DNA from: Chlorogloeopsis sp. ULAP01
GTDB lineage: Bacteria; Cyanobacteriota; Cyanobacteriia; Cyanobacteriales; Nostocaceae
Reading direction: 5' to 3'
Assembly: GCF_030381805.1 (NCBI RefSeq)
Contig: NZ_JAUDRH010000017.1
Coordinates: 1-64,000 of the forward strand
Length of the DNA: 64,000 nucleotides
Numbering within the stretch: position 1 is the stretch's first letter; each line of letters starts with the position of its first letter. The notes under the pieces were generated by a model that was not told the DNA's origin, ran no database searches, and saw nothing but the letters and a program-made list of their open reading frames with translations. A program made the position numbers and the translations under genes. Shown here piece by piece: positions 45,628-55,422 of the stretch.

Positions 45628-46029
45628 CTAGAGGCGACTTTGGCAATATTCTTCTAGATCATCAATAATATCCAGAATTTCAATGAACCGAGAGCCAAAG
45701 GCAGTCAACTTATACTCCACGCGGGGCGGAATTTCTGGATAAGCAACTTTCTCAACAATACCAAAGTTTACGAGATCTACTAATCGCTCATTCAAAACCT
45801 TAGTGGTCAATCCCTCAGTTGCACGAGTCATTGCTCCTGGGCGGTTGATACCTTGACGAATTAAGCGTAAAACCTCCAGCATCCATTTACAACCAAGAGT
45901 ATGCTCTACGATATGAGCCACAGTTGGTTGAGAAGCAGGGATTTTTTTTGGCAAGTTACGGGATTGTGATGACTGCATTTGCGACTGAACAGTAACTACC
46001 TTACTAGATGGTGCTGACTTGCGGGACAA
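45628..46029 (-). CDS. HxlR-family transcriptional regulator
   Basis: 133 residues from TTG at 46029, or 116 from ATG at 45978. Winged-helix pattern: LGCKWMLEVLRLIRQGINRP, GLTTKVLNERLVDLVNFGIV, YPEIPPRVEYKLTAFGSRF. HxlR proteins sense electrophiles, aldehydes or quinones and control neighbouring redox genes. Its 5' end overlaps the upstream alternative start of the divergent quinone oxidoreductase, so it probably regulates that gene. A rather long polar N-terminus (Q/S-rich) precedes the domain. Confidence 0.88.
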   Translation of the reverse strand: MSRKSAPSSKVVTVQSQMQSSQSRNLPKKIPASQPTVAHIVEHTLGCKWMLEVLRLIRQGINRPGAMTRATEGLTTKVLNERLVDLVNFGIVEKVAYPEIPPRVEYKLTAFGSRFIEILDIIDDLEEYCQSRL

Positions 46030-46102
46030 GAGAGAACCATTTACGTTGAGTGGTATCGAAATACCTTTACCGTTGATTATAAAGCAAGGATGGTTAGCAG
46101 AG

Positions 46103-47071
46103 ATGGAATGTATGAAAGCAGCCGTACTGACAACATTTGGTGGTGCTGAGAGTTTTGAGATTCAAACTGTGCCCAAGCCAATACCAAAACCTAATCAGGT
46201 TCTAGTAAGGGTGTGTGCGACATCGATCAATCCAGTTGATTATCAGACTCGCCGTGGTGATTACAAAGACTTGGTTCGATTACCAGCAATTATCGGAGTT
46301 GACATTTCAGGGGTTATTGAGACAGTTGGAGAGTCAGTGACAGACTTTGAGGTAGGAAACGAAGTTTATTACTCGCCGCAGATTTTTGGAGAATCTGGCA
46401 GCTATGCTCAATATCATGTTGCTGATGCAGGGATTGTTGCGCTTAAGCCTTCTAACTTGTCGCACATTGAAGCAGCGTGTTTTCCTCTCGCAGGAGGAAC
46501 GGCTTGGGATTGTCTAGTGACGAGGGGCAATCTTCAAGTTGGGGAATCAGTTCTAATTCATGCGGGTGCTGGTGGCGTTGGTTCAATTGCGATTCAACTT
46601 GCAAAAGCGATGGGAGCCTATGTTTTTACAACATGCAGTTCTAAAAATCTCGATTTTGTCAAAAAACTTGGTGCAGATCGAGCCATTGATTACAAGAACG
46701 AAGATTACGCGGAAGTTATTTATCAGGAAACAGATGAGCTAGGTGTTGATTTAGTTTTGGATACGATCGGTGGGCAAACAATCCAGCGTAGCCCAGAAAT
46801 TATTCGCCCATTTGGCAGGCTTGTGAGTATTGTAGACACTGAAACGCCGCAATCACTCATCGAAGCATGGGGCAAGAATCTGACTATCCATTTTGTTCTC
46901 ACGCCACAGTACCGAGCAAAATTAGATGCTTTGACAAAACTAATCGAGCGCACTCAGCTTCGCCCCGTCATTGATTCAACGCTGTCTTGGGATCAGATAA
47001 TTCAAGCACATCAGCGTCTAGAGCGGGGGGGGACGCAAGGGAAAATTGTGCTGGAATTTACCAAAAGTTAG
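46103..47071 (+). CDS. Zinc-less quinone oxidoreductase/MDR, copy 1
   Basis: 322 residues from the ATG at 46103; a TTG at 46019 would add 28 residues that overlap the regulator. NADP-binding motif VLIHAGAGGVGSIAIQLAKA; family start MKAAVLTTFGGAESFEIQTV. Quinone oxidoreductase-type MDR (Zn ligands absent). A second copy at 58956 is highly similar through the whole length and for about 70 bp upstream, so a segmental duplication included the promoter. Probably reduces electrophilic quinones or enones. Confidence 0.9.
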   Translation: MECMKAAVLTTFGGAESFEIQTVPKPIPKPNQVLVRVCATSINPVDYQTRRGDYKDLVRLPAIIGVDISGVIETVGESVTDFEVGNEVYYSPQIFGESGSYAQYHVADAGIVALKPSNLSHIEAACFPLAGGTAWDCLVTRGNLQVGESVLIHAGAGGVGSIAIQLAKAMGAYVFTTCSSKNLDFVKKLGADRAIDYKNEDYAEVIYQETDELGVDLVLDTIGGQTIQRSPEIIRPFGRLVSIVDTETPQSLIEAWGKNLTIHFVLTPQYRAKLDALTKLIERTQLRPVIDSTLSWDQIIQAHQRLERGGTQGKIVLEFTKS

Positions 47072-47354
47072 ACTGTCCTCACCGATCACTTTAAATCGTC
47101 ACCTGAAAAATAGCCCCAAGTAGGTATTGAGCCGAGATCCGTGTAATTTTCAGCAAGATGATCTGGAAATCCTTGTCCTGTCTAGTTTTGAGAATTTGTT
47201 ACATGATAAGTCAAAAAAACATTTTTACAATGAAACATCAAGCATTTTGAAACCATCTTGCATATTTTTGCGTTTATCCTGGCTCAATACCAGTGAGTTT
47301 TGGAAGATTAATTGAAAGCAAATTTCAACAATAAATACTGAGAGAAATAGCTTT

Positions 47355-48497
47355 ATGAACATTGCAATTATTGGAGGTGGAATTGGCGGTTTGGCAACCG
47401 CGAATGCACTACTCACGAAGGGATTTAAAGTACAAGTCTACGAGCGAGCCAAAGTTTTGCGACCGATTGGTGCGGGTCTAAGCTTAACCCCAAACGGTTT
47501 GAATAGCCTCAATGCGGTTCAACCAGGGATAGTCCAGACATTAATAAAAGCAGGCAGTCCAATCCATACTCTAATCTTGAAACGCAGCACTGGAGAGACG
47601 ATCGCGTCAAAGTCAATGGAAACAATGCAGAGATATGGACAGCCCATGTTAATGATTCAGTGGTCAAAACTGCAAGCCATTCTGGCATCGGTACTACCGC
47701 CCGAAATCATTCATCTTCAGCATCGCTGTGTAGGCTTTGAGGAGCAAGACGACAGTGTTAAGGTCTATTTTCCAGATGGAAAAACAGTCCAAGCAGACTT
47801 GCTGATTGGCGCAGATGGCATTAATTCTGTTGTCAGGCAGGGAATAATAGGAGATGGGTTTCCTAACTATGCAGGGCGAATGTCTTGGCGGGCGCTCGTT
47901 CGATATTCTCACGAGCAATTGTCTCCCAACGCAACAACTGTAATAACGTCATCCAATGGTCAAAATTCCATGCTGATGGATGTGGGGGATGGTTATACCT
48001 TTTGGGGTACAAGTGCATTATCGGCAGACGATTATGTCAATCGACGGGCAACCGATGCTAAGACTCACGTTTTGAAGATATTTGCAGGGTGGGCAGAGCC
48101 TGTAGGGGCGATAATCGCAGCCACACCCGCAGCAGATATTGTAGAGCGCCCTATTTGCGATCGCCCGCCCTTAGATCGTTGGAGTAAGGGTAGAGTGACG
48201 CTCTTGGGAGATGCGGCTCATCCTGTCGTCCCCTCTCTAGGACAAGGTGCAAATACGGCGTTTGAGGACGCTTACGAACTAGCGGAGTGTCTTGCCGTCG
48301 CTCCGAATATAGAGGCGGCACTTAATGCTTATGAAAACAGTCGCATTCCTCGTACAGCAATTATTTACGATCGCAGTGCTACTCAGGGTTATAAAGCTTA
48401 TCAACCCGATAGTGAAAACACATTCACTGATCAGGATGACTTTGAAGCATGGCTTTATCGCTATAATCCAATCGCTCAAAAGCGAAAAGTTTATTAA
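47355..48497 (+). CDS. FAD-dependent aromatic monooxygenase
   Basis: 380 residues, PHBH class. GxGxxG in IAIIGGGIGGLATANALL, DG motif LLIGADGINSVVR, GD motif VTLLGDAAHPVVPSLGQGAN. Complete; hydroxylates an aromatic or similar substrate using NAD(P)H. It stands alone, 283 bp after the oxidoreductase, in the redox island. A good ATG start, with GAGAAATAG upstream. Confidence 0.88.
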   Translation: MNIAIIGGGIGGLATANALLTKGFKVQVYERAKVLRPIGAGLSLTPNGLNSLNAVQPGIVQTLIKAGSPIHTLILKRSTGETIASKSMETMQRYGQPMLMIQWSKLQAILASVLPPEIIHLQHRCVGFEEQDDSVKVYFPDGKTVQADLLIGADGINSVVRQGIIGDGFPNYAGRMSWRALVRYSHEQLSPNATTVITSSNGQNSMLMDVGDGYTFWGTSALSADDYVNRRATDAKTHVLKIFAGWAEPVGAIIAATPAADIVERPICDRPPLDRWSKGRVTLLGDAAHPVVPSLGQGANTAFEDAYELAECLAVAPNIEAALNAYENSRIPRTAIIYDRSATQGYKAYQPDSENTFTDQDDFEAWLYRYNPIAQKRKVY

Positions 48498-48835
48498 GCG
48501 TCTTTAATATTAGATTAAGGAGAACTAACAATGATCGATCGCATTTCTGCCGAGATCGGCGACGAGATTTCGGGGGCCACCTGGAATTTTGCCTACTGAT
48601 ACGACAACTTAGCAAAACTATTGTGGTCAGTAGATCTACATTGCGATCGCAGACATTGCACTACAAGTAGGTTTTTCTAGCCAAAGTCATTTAACACAAC
48701 AGTTAAAACGATTTACAGGAATGACACCAAGGCAGGTTCGCTCTTTATCAACAAAATACCATAAGAATTTGAAAGCAGTTGAGCATTAAAACTCAGTACA
48801 CTTTGAAATGTCAGTTTAAAGGCTCTGGAGTAAGT
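48498..48835 (+). other. Gap with mini-ORF and AraC remnant
   Basis: At 48531 an ATG behind AAGGAGAA reads MIDRISAEIGDEISGATWNF, then stops after 22 codons: a real ribosome binding site with a truncated gene. The AraC remnant follows at 48640-48789. Confidence 0.5.
48640..48789 (+). pseudogene. AraC-family C-terminal remnant 2
   Basis: 49 codons and a stop reading IAIADIALQVGFSSQSHLTQ, then QLKRFTGMTPRQVRSL... and ending KAVEH. This is the second HTH of an AraC regulator without its N-terminus. It is similar to the remnants at 35137 and 57458, and the following ~60 bp are also similar among the three. Confidence 0.8.
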
Positions 48836-50428
48836 ATGAGTAATATAACGAATCAGCTACCAGTTGAAGTATCAAGTCTTAATACACCAATGCAAACAAT
48901 TTTTGATTATATTGTGATTGGCGCCGGTTCAGCAGGCTGCGTTGTTGCCAACCGTCTTACAGAAGACCCTAATACTAAAGTATTGCTGCTCGAAGCGGGT
49001 GGTCCTGATACCAAGCCAGAACTTCAAGTTCCCTCAGTGTGGCCTACTACACTCTTAGGCTCGGAAGTGGACTGGGCATACTTAACTGAAGGGGAACCTT
49101 ACTTAAATAACCGCAAAATTTTATCTTCACGCGGTAAAGTCTTGGGCGGCAGCAGTTCGATTAATGGCATGATTTATATACGAGGCAATGAACGTGACTA
49201 CAATAGCTGGCAAGCATTAGGTAATATTGGTTGGAGTTATCAGGATGTCTTGCCTTACTTCAAGAAATCGGAAAACCAGCAGCGAGGAGCATCGTTATTT
49301 CACGGGGTTGATGGACCACTTAGCATCACAGATCCACTCTCTCCTGCAAAAGTGTCGCAACGCTTTGTGGAAGCCGCGGTCGCACAGGGCTATGAGCAAA
49401 ATCCCGACTTTAATGGCGTACAGCAGGAAGGTGCAGGACTTTACCAAGTGACCGTGAAAGATGGCAAGCGCCAAAGTACAGCAGTGGCATTTCTGCATCC
49501 GATTAAAGATCGCCCCAACTTGACTATTCAAACAGGAGCATTGGTGACTCGTTTACTCTTTGAGGAAAAGCGCGCGGTAGGGGTAGTGTATGTTCAAAAC
49601 GGAACGGAGTATCAAGTTAGGGTCAACTCCGAAGTGATTTTGAGTGCTGGCGCCTTCGATTCTCCTAAACTGCTAATGCTTTCTGGAATTGGACCTGCTG
49701 AACATCTGCGGGCTTCCGGCATTCCTGTGGTTGTTGATTTGCCGGGTGTAGGCCAGAATCTTCAAGATCACCCACTTGCTGTTATTGCCTACCAGTCTAC
49801 TCAGGACGTGCCCCTTGCGCCAAGTAGTAATGGGGGAGAGGCTGGGTTATTTCTGCATACCAACAATGATTTAGATGCGGCGCCTAATTTGCAACTTACA
49901 ATTGTTCCGCTCTTATTTGTCGATCCTGCCTATGCACGTGAAGGTCCGGCATTCACCCTTCCCTTTTACATCACCCGTCCCGAAAGTCGTGGTAGTGTAA
50001 GACTACGTTCCTCCTCCCCCTTCGACCCACCGTTGATTCGGGTCAACTATCTTCAGAAGGAATCTGACATGCAACTGATGGTTGAAGGACTTAAAATTTT
50101 GCGTCAAATTGTGTACTCCGATGCGTTTAACGAGTTTCGGGGCGAGGAAATTGCTCCAGGGAGTTCCGTGCATAGCGACAAAGCAATCGAAGATTATATT
50201 CGGCAAACGTGCGGTACGGGATGGCATCCTGTTGGGACGTGCAAAATGGGTATTGATCAAATGGCGGTTGTCGATCCTCAACTCAAGGTACGGGGGATTG
50301 AAGGGTTACGAGTTGTTGATGCATCGATTATGCCAACTATGATCACAGGAAACACAAATGCATCGGCAATTATGATTGGAGAAAAGGCTGCCGATTTGAT
50401 AAAAGTTGGAACAAAATTGCCTCAATGA
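48836..50428 (+). CDS. GMC-family oxidoreductase
   Basis: 530 residues from the ATG at 48836 (GGAG five bases upstream; an earlier in-frame start at 48779 lies in the AraC remnant). FAD motif DYIVIGAGSAGCVVANRLTE, GMC signatures GKVLGGSSSINGMIYIRGN and AGAFDSPKLLMLSGIGP, and C-terminal GTGWHPVGTCKMG with the catalytic His plus NTNASAIMIGEKAADLI. Oxidises an alcohol such as choline or an aryl alcohol. Its stop codon lies inside the decapitated hydrolase that follows, marking a rearrangement joint. Confidence 0.9.
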   Translation: MSNITNQLPVEVSSLNTPMQTIFDYIVIGAGSAGCVVANRLTEDPNTKVLLLEAGGPDTKPELQVPSVWPTTLLGSEVDWAYLTEGEPYLNNRKILSSRGKVLGGSSSINGMIYIRGNERDYNSWQALGNIGWSYQDVLPYFKKSENQQRGASLFHGVDGPLSITDPLSPAKVSQRFVEAAVAQGYEQNPDFNGVQQEGAGLYQVTVKDGKRQSTAVAFLHPIKDRPNLTIQTGALVTRLLFEEKRAVGVVYVQNGTEYQVRVNSEVILSAGAFDSPKLLMLSGIGPAEHLRASGIPVVVDLPGVGQNLQDHPLAVIAYQSTQDVPLAPSSNGGEAGLFLHTNNDLDAAPNLQLTIVPLLFVDPAYAREGPAFTLPFYITRPESRGSVRLRSSSPFDPPLIRVNYLQKESDMQLMVEGLKILRQIVYSDAFNEFRGEEIAPGSSVHSDKAIEDYIRQTCGTGWHPVGTCKMGIDQMAVVDPQLKVRGIEGLRVVDASIMPTMITGNTNASAIMIGEKAADLIKVGTKLPQ

Positions 50429-50846
50429 TGGTGAAAGCCTCAGAGATAGCCTTCCGCCGCACTATCAAGCGTTATTTGACTCTCTAGCTAGAGAATCGGA
50501 CGATCATACGATGGTGATGCCGTTTGAGCTTTGGCGAGAAGTGCTTCTCAATGATGCTGACCTCGAACTAGCTCGATCCAGTTACGCACGATTATCACCC
50601 CAAGCGTATCAACCGTGGATTGACAAGTTGGATCTGAAGCAGTTTTACTCGCTGCCCATTCCTAAAAGTTACCTCTACTGTACAGAAGATAATGTTCTCC
50701 CTCAAGGCGAACAGTGGGGTTGGCATCCGAGAATGTCTAACCGCTTGGGGCTATTTCGGCTTGTACAAATGCCCGGTAGTCACGAGGTCATGTTTTCTAA
50801 CCCGGTTGGTTTAGCAGAAAAGATTATTGTGGCAGGGCGCGACTAG
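50406..50846 (+). pseudogene. Alpha/beta hydrolase lacking its N-terminal half
   Basis: 146 codons equal to the C-terminal ~140 residues of the complete hydrolase at 55838-56566. Homology starts at NDGESLRD (~50418). The catalytic Ser and the oxyanion part are missing; Asp (TEDNVLP) and His (PGSHEVMF) remain. From ~50611 to ~50865 the DNA differs from the complete copy at only a few positions, including the 3' flank, so the duplication is recent or conversion has occurred. Confidence 0.88.
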
Positions 50847-50919
50847 CAGCAGAATTTGCAATCGCCAACCCACTAATGTCGCCGTCATTCAACAAACAAT
50901 GACCTGAAAAGGAGAAATC

Positions 50920-52293
50920 ATGACAACTACATACCATCACAGTGCTGCTTTCAACGATCTCGCAGCACTGCTCACAGGACAGCTTTTTCTGCCTCAAGCT
51001 GCTGATTATGAACAGGTGCGTCAACTCTGGAATGGCAAGGTGAAGACACAACCCGCTGCGATCGCTCGTTGTCTCACTGTACAAGATGTCATTCATACGG
51101 TTCGCTGGACACGATCGCATAATCTACCCCTCTCGGTTCGAGGTGCTGGACATGAGATTTTCGGACGATCGCTGTCTGAGGGCGTGGTGATCGATCTTTC
51201 TCAGATGAAAGCTGTTACCGTTGATCCGGAGAAGCGCACAGCTCAGATTCAAGCTGGAGCAACGGCTGGCGACCTGATTGAGGCAGCACAGCAATACGGG
51301 TTAGCAACCGCCACAGGAACAATCTCTAGCGTTGGGATGACCGGACTAACTCTGGGGGGCGGCTATGGTCCTCTAAACGGTGCCTATGGACTGGCTGCTG
51401 ATAATTTGCTGTCGGCACAACTGGTCACTGCTGATGGGCAGCTTATCACCGCAAACGCCGAGGAAAACGCCGACCTACTCTGGGGACTGCGCGGCGGTGG
51501 TGGCAATTTTGGTGTCGTTGTTTCCCTAGAGTTTCGCCTGCATCCGCTCACAACCGTGTTATCGGGTTTACTGCTCTATCCTTTGGATCAAGCTAGAACT
51601 GTGTTGCACCGTCTTAACGAGTTCATCGCCACGGCTCCTGATGAATTGACGATTCGGTTTGGATTCCTTCAGATCCCCGATGGTCAGACGGTGCTGTTTC
51701 TCTCACCAACTTATTGTGGCTCGCTCGAAATGGGTGAGCAGGCGATCGCACCTCTGCGGACTTTTGGTACAGTGCTGGTCGATCAGATGCAATCTGTTTC
51801 TTATCACGAATTAATTCATAGTAGCGATGCGTTCACTCCAAAGGGTCGTCACTACTACATTCAAACTCAGTCGCTTGATGGCTTGCAGACCGAGACAATC
51901 GAGGCACTGATCGAACAGGGACTGCCATTGCCTTCTCCGTTTTCAGCGATTAATCTCCATAACTTTCATGGAGCCGCGAGTCGGGTAGGTGTGTCTGAGA
52001 CTGCTTTTGCATTGCGTCAGGATCATCTGATGGTTGAGCTAATTGCAGCTTGGGAGCCACAGGACGACGAGCAACAGCATATCCAATGGGCACAGAACCT
52101 CTCACGCTCCCTTGCACCCTATGCTTTTAAAGGGGGATACATCAATATCCTAGATGAGCAAGAACAGGAGCGCGTTCGGCTTGCCTTCGGGTCGAACTAT
52201 GAGCGATTGCTCGATCTTAAGCAGAAATACGATCCAGATGATGTGTTTCGATCGACGATCGGACATCTCGCACCCCATTCGCTCACACGGTAA
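50920..52293 (+). CDS. BBE-type FAD-linked oxidase
   Basis: 457 residues, VAO/BBE family. FAD_binding_4 domain with the His of GAGHEIFG (candidate covalent FAD link, ~residue 85), GLTLGGGYGPLNGAYGLAAD and LLWGLRGGGGNFGVV; C-terminal BBE segment with YDPDDVFRS. The position of the second (Cys) flavin bond in berberine bridge enzymes is not Cys here, so FAD is probably mono-covalent. Oxidises an alcohol, amine or sugar. AAGGAG lies upstream of the ATG. Confidence 0.88.
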   Translation: MTTTYHHSAAFNDLAALLTGQLFLPQAADYEQVRQLWNGKVKTQPAAIARCLTVQDVIHTVRWTRSHNLPLSVRGAGHEIFGRSLSEGVVIDLSQMKAVTVDPEKRTAQIQAGATAGDLIEAAQQYGLATATGTISSVGMTGLTLGGGYGPLNGAYGLAADNLLSAQLVTADGQLITANAEENADLLWGLRGGGGNFGVVVSLEFRLHPLTTVLSGLLLYPLDQARTVLHRLNEFIATAPDELTIRFGFLQIPDGQTVLFLSPTYCGSLEMGEQAIAPLRTFGTVLVDQMQSVSYHELIHSSDAFTPKGRHYYIQTQSLDGLQTETIEALIEQGLPLPSPFSAINLHNFHGAASRVGVSETAFALRQDHLMVELIAAWEPQDDEQQHIQWAQNLSRSLAPYAFKGGYINILDEQEQERVRLAFGSNYERLLDLKQKYDPDDVFRSTIGHLAPHSLTR

Positions 52294-52336
52294 GACTCTG
52301 AGGTATCTAGAACATTCACAATTACAGGAGATTCAA

Positions 52337-52795
52337 ATGACAATTTTAACTCAAACATCTTCAACTCTAGGCTCAAATCCTCTGAGTTCGATGCAAATCG
52401 ATCATGTTTGCTTGAATGTACCGAACTATGAGGAAACGCTTCAGTGGTATCAAGAAAAGCTAGATGCGACGATCGAACGTGAATGGACAGTAGACGTTTT
52501 CCCAGATCTGAAATTGGCTTATCTCAGTGTATATGGCTTTCACATCGAAATTATTGGCTCTACTCAGTCACAATCAGGAATGCCGATCGCGACTAATCTT
52601 GGTGAGGGATTAAGGACAACAGGCATCGGACATTTTTGTTTTCGAGTTCGAGATGTCGATGCAGTTCTTGCTGAATTAAATCGACGGGGTGTGAAAACAT
52701 TTCTCGAACTGGGAAGCTATCCTGATGCGGGTATTCGGCTCTGTATGATTCAAGACAATAACGGCAATCTGATCGAGTTTGTCACCCCATTATGA
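52337..52795 (+). CDS. VOC (glyoxalase/dioxygenase-fold) protein
   Basis: 152 residues from the ATG at 52337 with AGGAGA upstream; a longer reading from 52154 lies in the preceding gene. Two beta-alpha-beta-beta-beta units: IDHVCLNVPNYEETLQWY with His, and GIGHFCFRVRDVDAVLAEL with His; a Glu near the end in NLIEFVTPL. Metal-dependent VOC superfamily (glyoxalase-like). Substrate unknown. Its stop overlaps the start of the next (broken) SDR frame. Confidence 0.85.
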   Translation: MTILTQTSSTLGSNPLSSMQIDHVCLNVPNYEETLQWYQEKLDATIEREWTVDVFPDLKLAYLSVYGFHIEIIGSTQSQSGMPIATNLGEGLRTTGIGHFCFRVRDVDAVLAELNRRGVKTFLELGSYPDAGIRLCMIQDNNGNLIEFVTPL

Positions 52796-52821
52796 ATTCA
52801 TTACTCAACCAGGAGAACACG

Positions 52822-53309
52822 ATGTCACACAAACTCTCAGGAAAAGTTGCGCTTGTCACTGGCGGCACCAGCGGCATCGGTCTTGCCACTGGTGCCGCCA
52901 GTGGTACATCAATGTGCTCGGTGTTGTGGCAACAACGCGAGCCGCAGCACAGAAACTCTCAGACGGTGGGCGGATCATTTTCATCAGTTCTGGTCTTGGC
53001 AGCCGCGTCGCGTTTCCAGGCGTGGCGGACTACGCGGGCACAAAGGCGGCAATCGTAGGGTATGCGAAAGGTGTCCAGCGGGATCTTGGTCCGCGCAACA
53101 TCACCGTAAACGTCGTGCAGGCAGGCCTCATGCCGACGGACGGCTACGCGGCTACAGCCGACAAACTACCGGAAGCGATCATGGATCTTCATGCCATCCG
53201 CCGGATCGCAACCGTGGAGGAGACGGCGGCAACCGTTTGCTTCCTCGCAGGTTCAGACGCTGGCTACATCAGCGGCGTAGTGGATGTGTCCGGCGGATTC
53301 CAACTCTGA
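52822..53309 (+). pseudogene. SDR with internal deletion at a perfect inverted repeat
   Basis: Frame 1 (52822-~52901) reads MSHKLSGKVALVTGGTSGIG, then LATGAASG. Frame 3 (52902-53309) continues as an SDR from WYINVLGVVATTRAAAQKLS through the catalytic Ser and YAGTK to a normal C-terminus (VDVSGGFQL). About 75-80 residues between them are lost. A 14-bp perfect inverted repeat (52858-52871 and 52889-52902) ends exactly at the joint, pointing to a template-switch event. Non-functional. Confidence 0.85.
52858..52902. repeat. 14-bp perfect inverted repeat at deletion joint
   Basis: ACTGGCGGCACCAG and its exact complement flank 17 bases. The right arm ends where the second SDR frame starts. Confidence 0.85.
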
Positions 53310-53345
53310 GCGTCGAAGGTGCCGACAGGAACACACTAGGTTTCT

Positions 53346-53522
53346 TTGAAAAGTGAAGAGCAGGCGAAAGAATTTGTGGAGAGCCAAGCTAAAAATATTT
53401 CATTGGGACGAGTCGGCACGCCTGATGAGATCGCCAAAGCTGTTGTCTTTCTGGCTTCCGATGACAGCAGCTTTGTAAACGGCATTGAGCTATTCGTCGA
53501 TGGTGGCATGGCACAAATCTAA
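53346..53522 (+). pseudogene. SDR C-terminal fragment
   Basis: 58 codons and a stop: LKSEEQAKEFVESQAKNISL, then GRVGTPDEIAKAVVFLASDD and the end VDGGMAQI. Typical last third of a classical SDR, but from a different gene than the copy just upstream, which already has its own C-terminus. Remnant of another tandem SDR. Confidence 0.8.
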
Positions 53523-53584
53523 ATGGGTGCTGTGTCAAGAGCGGTCAGCTAACCATTCAAATTCAACATTCATAGGAGATTGCA

Positions 53585-54418
53585 ATGCCTTACGTTACTG
53601 TTGGTCAAGAAAATTCTGCAACCATTGATCTCTACTACGAAGATCTTGGGACAGGTCAACCAATTGTTCTCATTCATGGATTTCCCCTCAACGGTCATTC
53701 CTGGGAAAAGCAGGTCTTAGTGCTGCTGAACGCAGGATATCGCGTGATCACTTACGATCGCCGAGGCTTTGGCAACTCCAGTCAACCCTCGTTTGGCTAT
53801 GACTACGATACCTTCGCCGCCGATTTGAATACACTGATGACCAAGCTTGACTTGCAAAATACCGTGTTGGTTGGCTTCTCAATGGGGACAGGTGAAGTTA
53901 CGCGCTATCTTGGCAAGTATGGCTCACAACGGGTGCAAAAAGCGGTGCTAATGGCTCCTGTCCCACCATTTTTGTTAAAGACGAACGACAATCCAGAGGG
54001 CGTTGACCAAAGTGTCTTCGATGGCATAATGAAAGCGATTGTTGAAGATCGTCCAGCTTACTTTTCTGCATTTTTCAAAGCGTTCTTCAATGTGGATGTG
54101 TTGCTTGGCGATCGCATCAGCACTGAAGCAATTCAGGCAAGTTGGAATGTTGCCGTAGGTGCGTCTGCCAAGGGAACGTTGGATTGTGTACCTTCCTGGC
54201 TGACTGATTTTCGTGATGATTTGCCCCGCATTGACGTGCCAACCCTGATCATTCATGGAGATGCCGATCGCATTTTGCCGCTTGAGTCCACCGCAGCAAG
54301 ACTCCCGAAGCTGATTGAAAACAGTCAACTGGTTGTCATTCCTGGCGGACCGCACGCCATCAACTGGACTCACGCCGATCAGGTTAATCCCTTGTTATTG
54401 GACTTTCTTCAGGGGTGA
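53585..54418 (+). CDS. Alpha/beta hydrolase, chloroperoxidase-like
   Basis: 277 residues, full length. Oxyanion HGFPLNGHSW, nucleophile Ser in GFSMGTGE, acid Asp in HGDADRILP, and the catalytic His in GPHAINWTH. This is the pattern of cofactor-free haloperoxidases and arylesterases. No signal peptide. AGGAGA lies upstream of the ATG. Likely esterase or perhydrolase in the redox island. Confidence 0.9.
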   Translation: MPYVTVGQENSATIDLYYEDLGTGQPIVLIHGFPLNGHSWEKQVLVLLNAGYRVITYDRRGFGNSSQPSFGYDYDTFAADLNTLMTKLDLQNTVLVGFSMGTGEVTRYLGKYGSQRVQKAVLMAPVPPFLLKTNDNPEGVDQSVFDGIMKAIVEDRPAYFSAFFKAFFNVDVLLGDRISTEAIQASWNVAVGASAKGTLDCVPSWLTDFRDDLPRIDVPTLIIHGDADRILPLESTAARLPKLIENSQLVVIPGGPHAINWTHADQVNPLLLDFLQG

Positions 54419-54456
54419 TTATCTATCGAGTCCTTTATCGCTAAAAGGGTTCTAAT

Positions 54457-55422
54457 ATGTTTTCTAGACTGATGATAGCGGTTGCAACCACAGTGCTAAC
54501 GATTGTGACCTCTTGTCTTTTTCCAGCGGTATCACTGAGCAAAAGTGCGATCGCTCAAGTGCCAGGTGTCTATCCATTCAAGTTAGGTGATTTCACAATT
54601 ACAGTCCTGAGCGACGGCACACTCCCCCAGGATCTACATACGCTGCTGTCGAATACGAACCCAACAGAAACCGATCGCCTGCTTCAGAAAAACTTTCTGA
54701 CTAATCCTGTCGAGGCATCAATTAATGCTTTCTTGATCGACACTGGAGATCGACAAGTACTCGTGGACACGGGAGCCGGAACCTTTTTTGGTCCAAAACT
54801 GGGCGGCAAGCTTCAAACATCGTTAAAGGCAGCAGGCTACACGCCTAACGAGATTGATGCAATCCTCCTGACTCATATTCATACCGATCATAGTGGGGGG
54901 CTGGTCGAAGCTGGTCAACGGGTGTTTCCTGCCGCCACGCTCTATGTCGGCAAGCCAGATGTCGATTTCTGGCTCGATCGAGCGAATGCCAAGCGATTCA
55001 ACGTTGCTGAAAAGTACTTTGACGAAGCTGCGAAAACTGTCAAACCTTATTTAGATGCAGGCAAGGTGAAATCGTTTTCTGGCAAGACAGCCCTTCTACC
55101 GGGAATCACCGCGCATCCCACACCCGGACACACTCCTGGTCATAGCTGCTATGTGGCGGCAAGCAAGGGCGAGAGCATCGAGTTTTGGGGCGATATTGTT
55201 CACTTTGCTTCGGTGCAATTTCCCAAGCCAGAAATTACAGTTGCTTATGATGTCGATGCCAATGCTGCTGCGGCACAACGCAAAAAACAGTTTGCGAGAG
55301 CGGAAGCATCCCGAATTTTGATAGCAGGCGCACATTTGCCCTTTCCCGGCGTTGGACACCTTCGGGCAGCAGATCAAGGTTATGCCTGGGTGCCAGTGGA
55401 TTACCGCTGGCGTGAACCCTAA
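54457..55422 (+). CDS. Secreted metallo-beta-lactamase-fold hydrolase
   Basis: 321 residues. Signal peptide (residues 1-33, ending AIAQ) followed by the MBL motif THIHTDHSGGL, downstream His in PTPGHTPGHS, Asp in EFWGDIVHFA and final His in AGAHLPFPG. It binds two metals. Family members include N-acyl homoserine lactonases and other periplasmic lactonases or hydrolases. 38 bp after the hydrolase. Confidence 0.88.
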   Translation: MFSRLMIAVATTVLTIVTSCLFPAVSLSKSAIAQVPGVYPFKLGDFTITVLSDGTLPQDLHTLLSNTNPTETDRLLQKNFLTNPVEASINAFLIDTGDRQVLVDTGAGTFFGPKLGGKLQTSLKAAGYTPNEIDAILLTHIHTDHSGGLVEAGQRVFPAATLYVGKPDVDFWLDRANAKRFNVAEKYFDEAAKTVKPYLDAGKVKSFSGKTALLPGITAHPTPGHTPGHSCYVAASKGESIEFWGDIVHFASVQFPKPEITVAYDVDANAAAAQRKKQFARAEASRILIAGAHLPFPGVGHLRAADQGYAWVPVDYRWREP

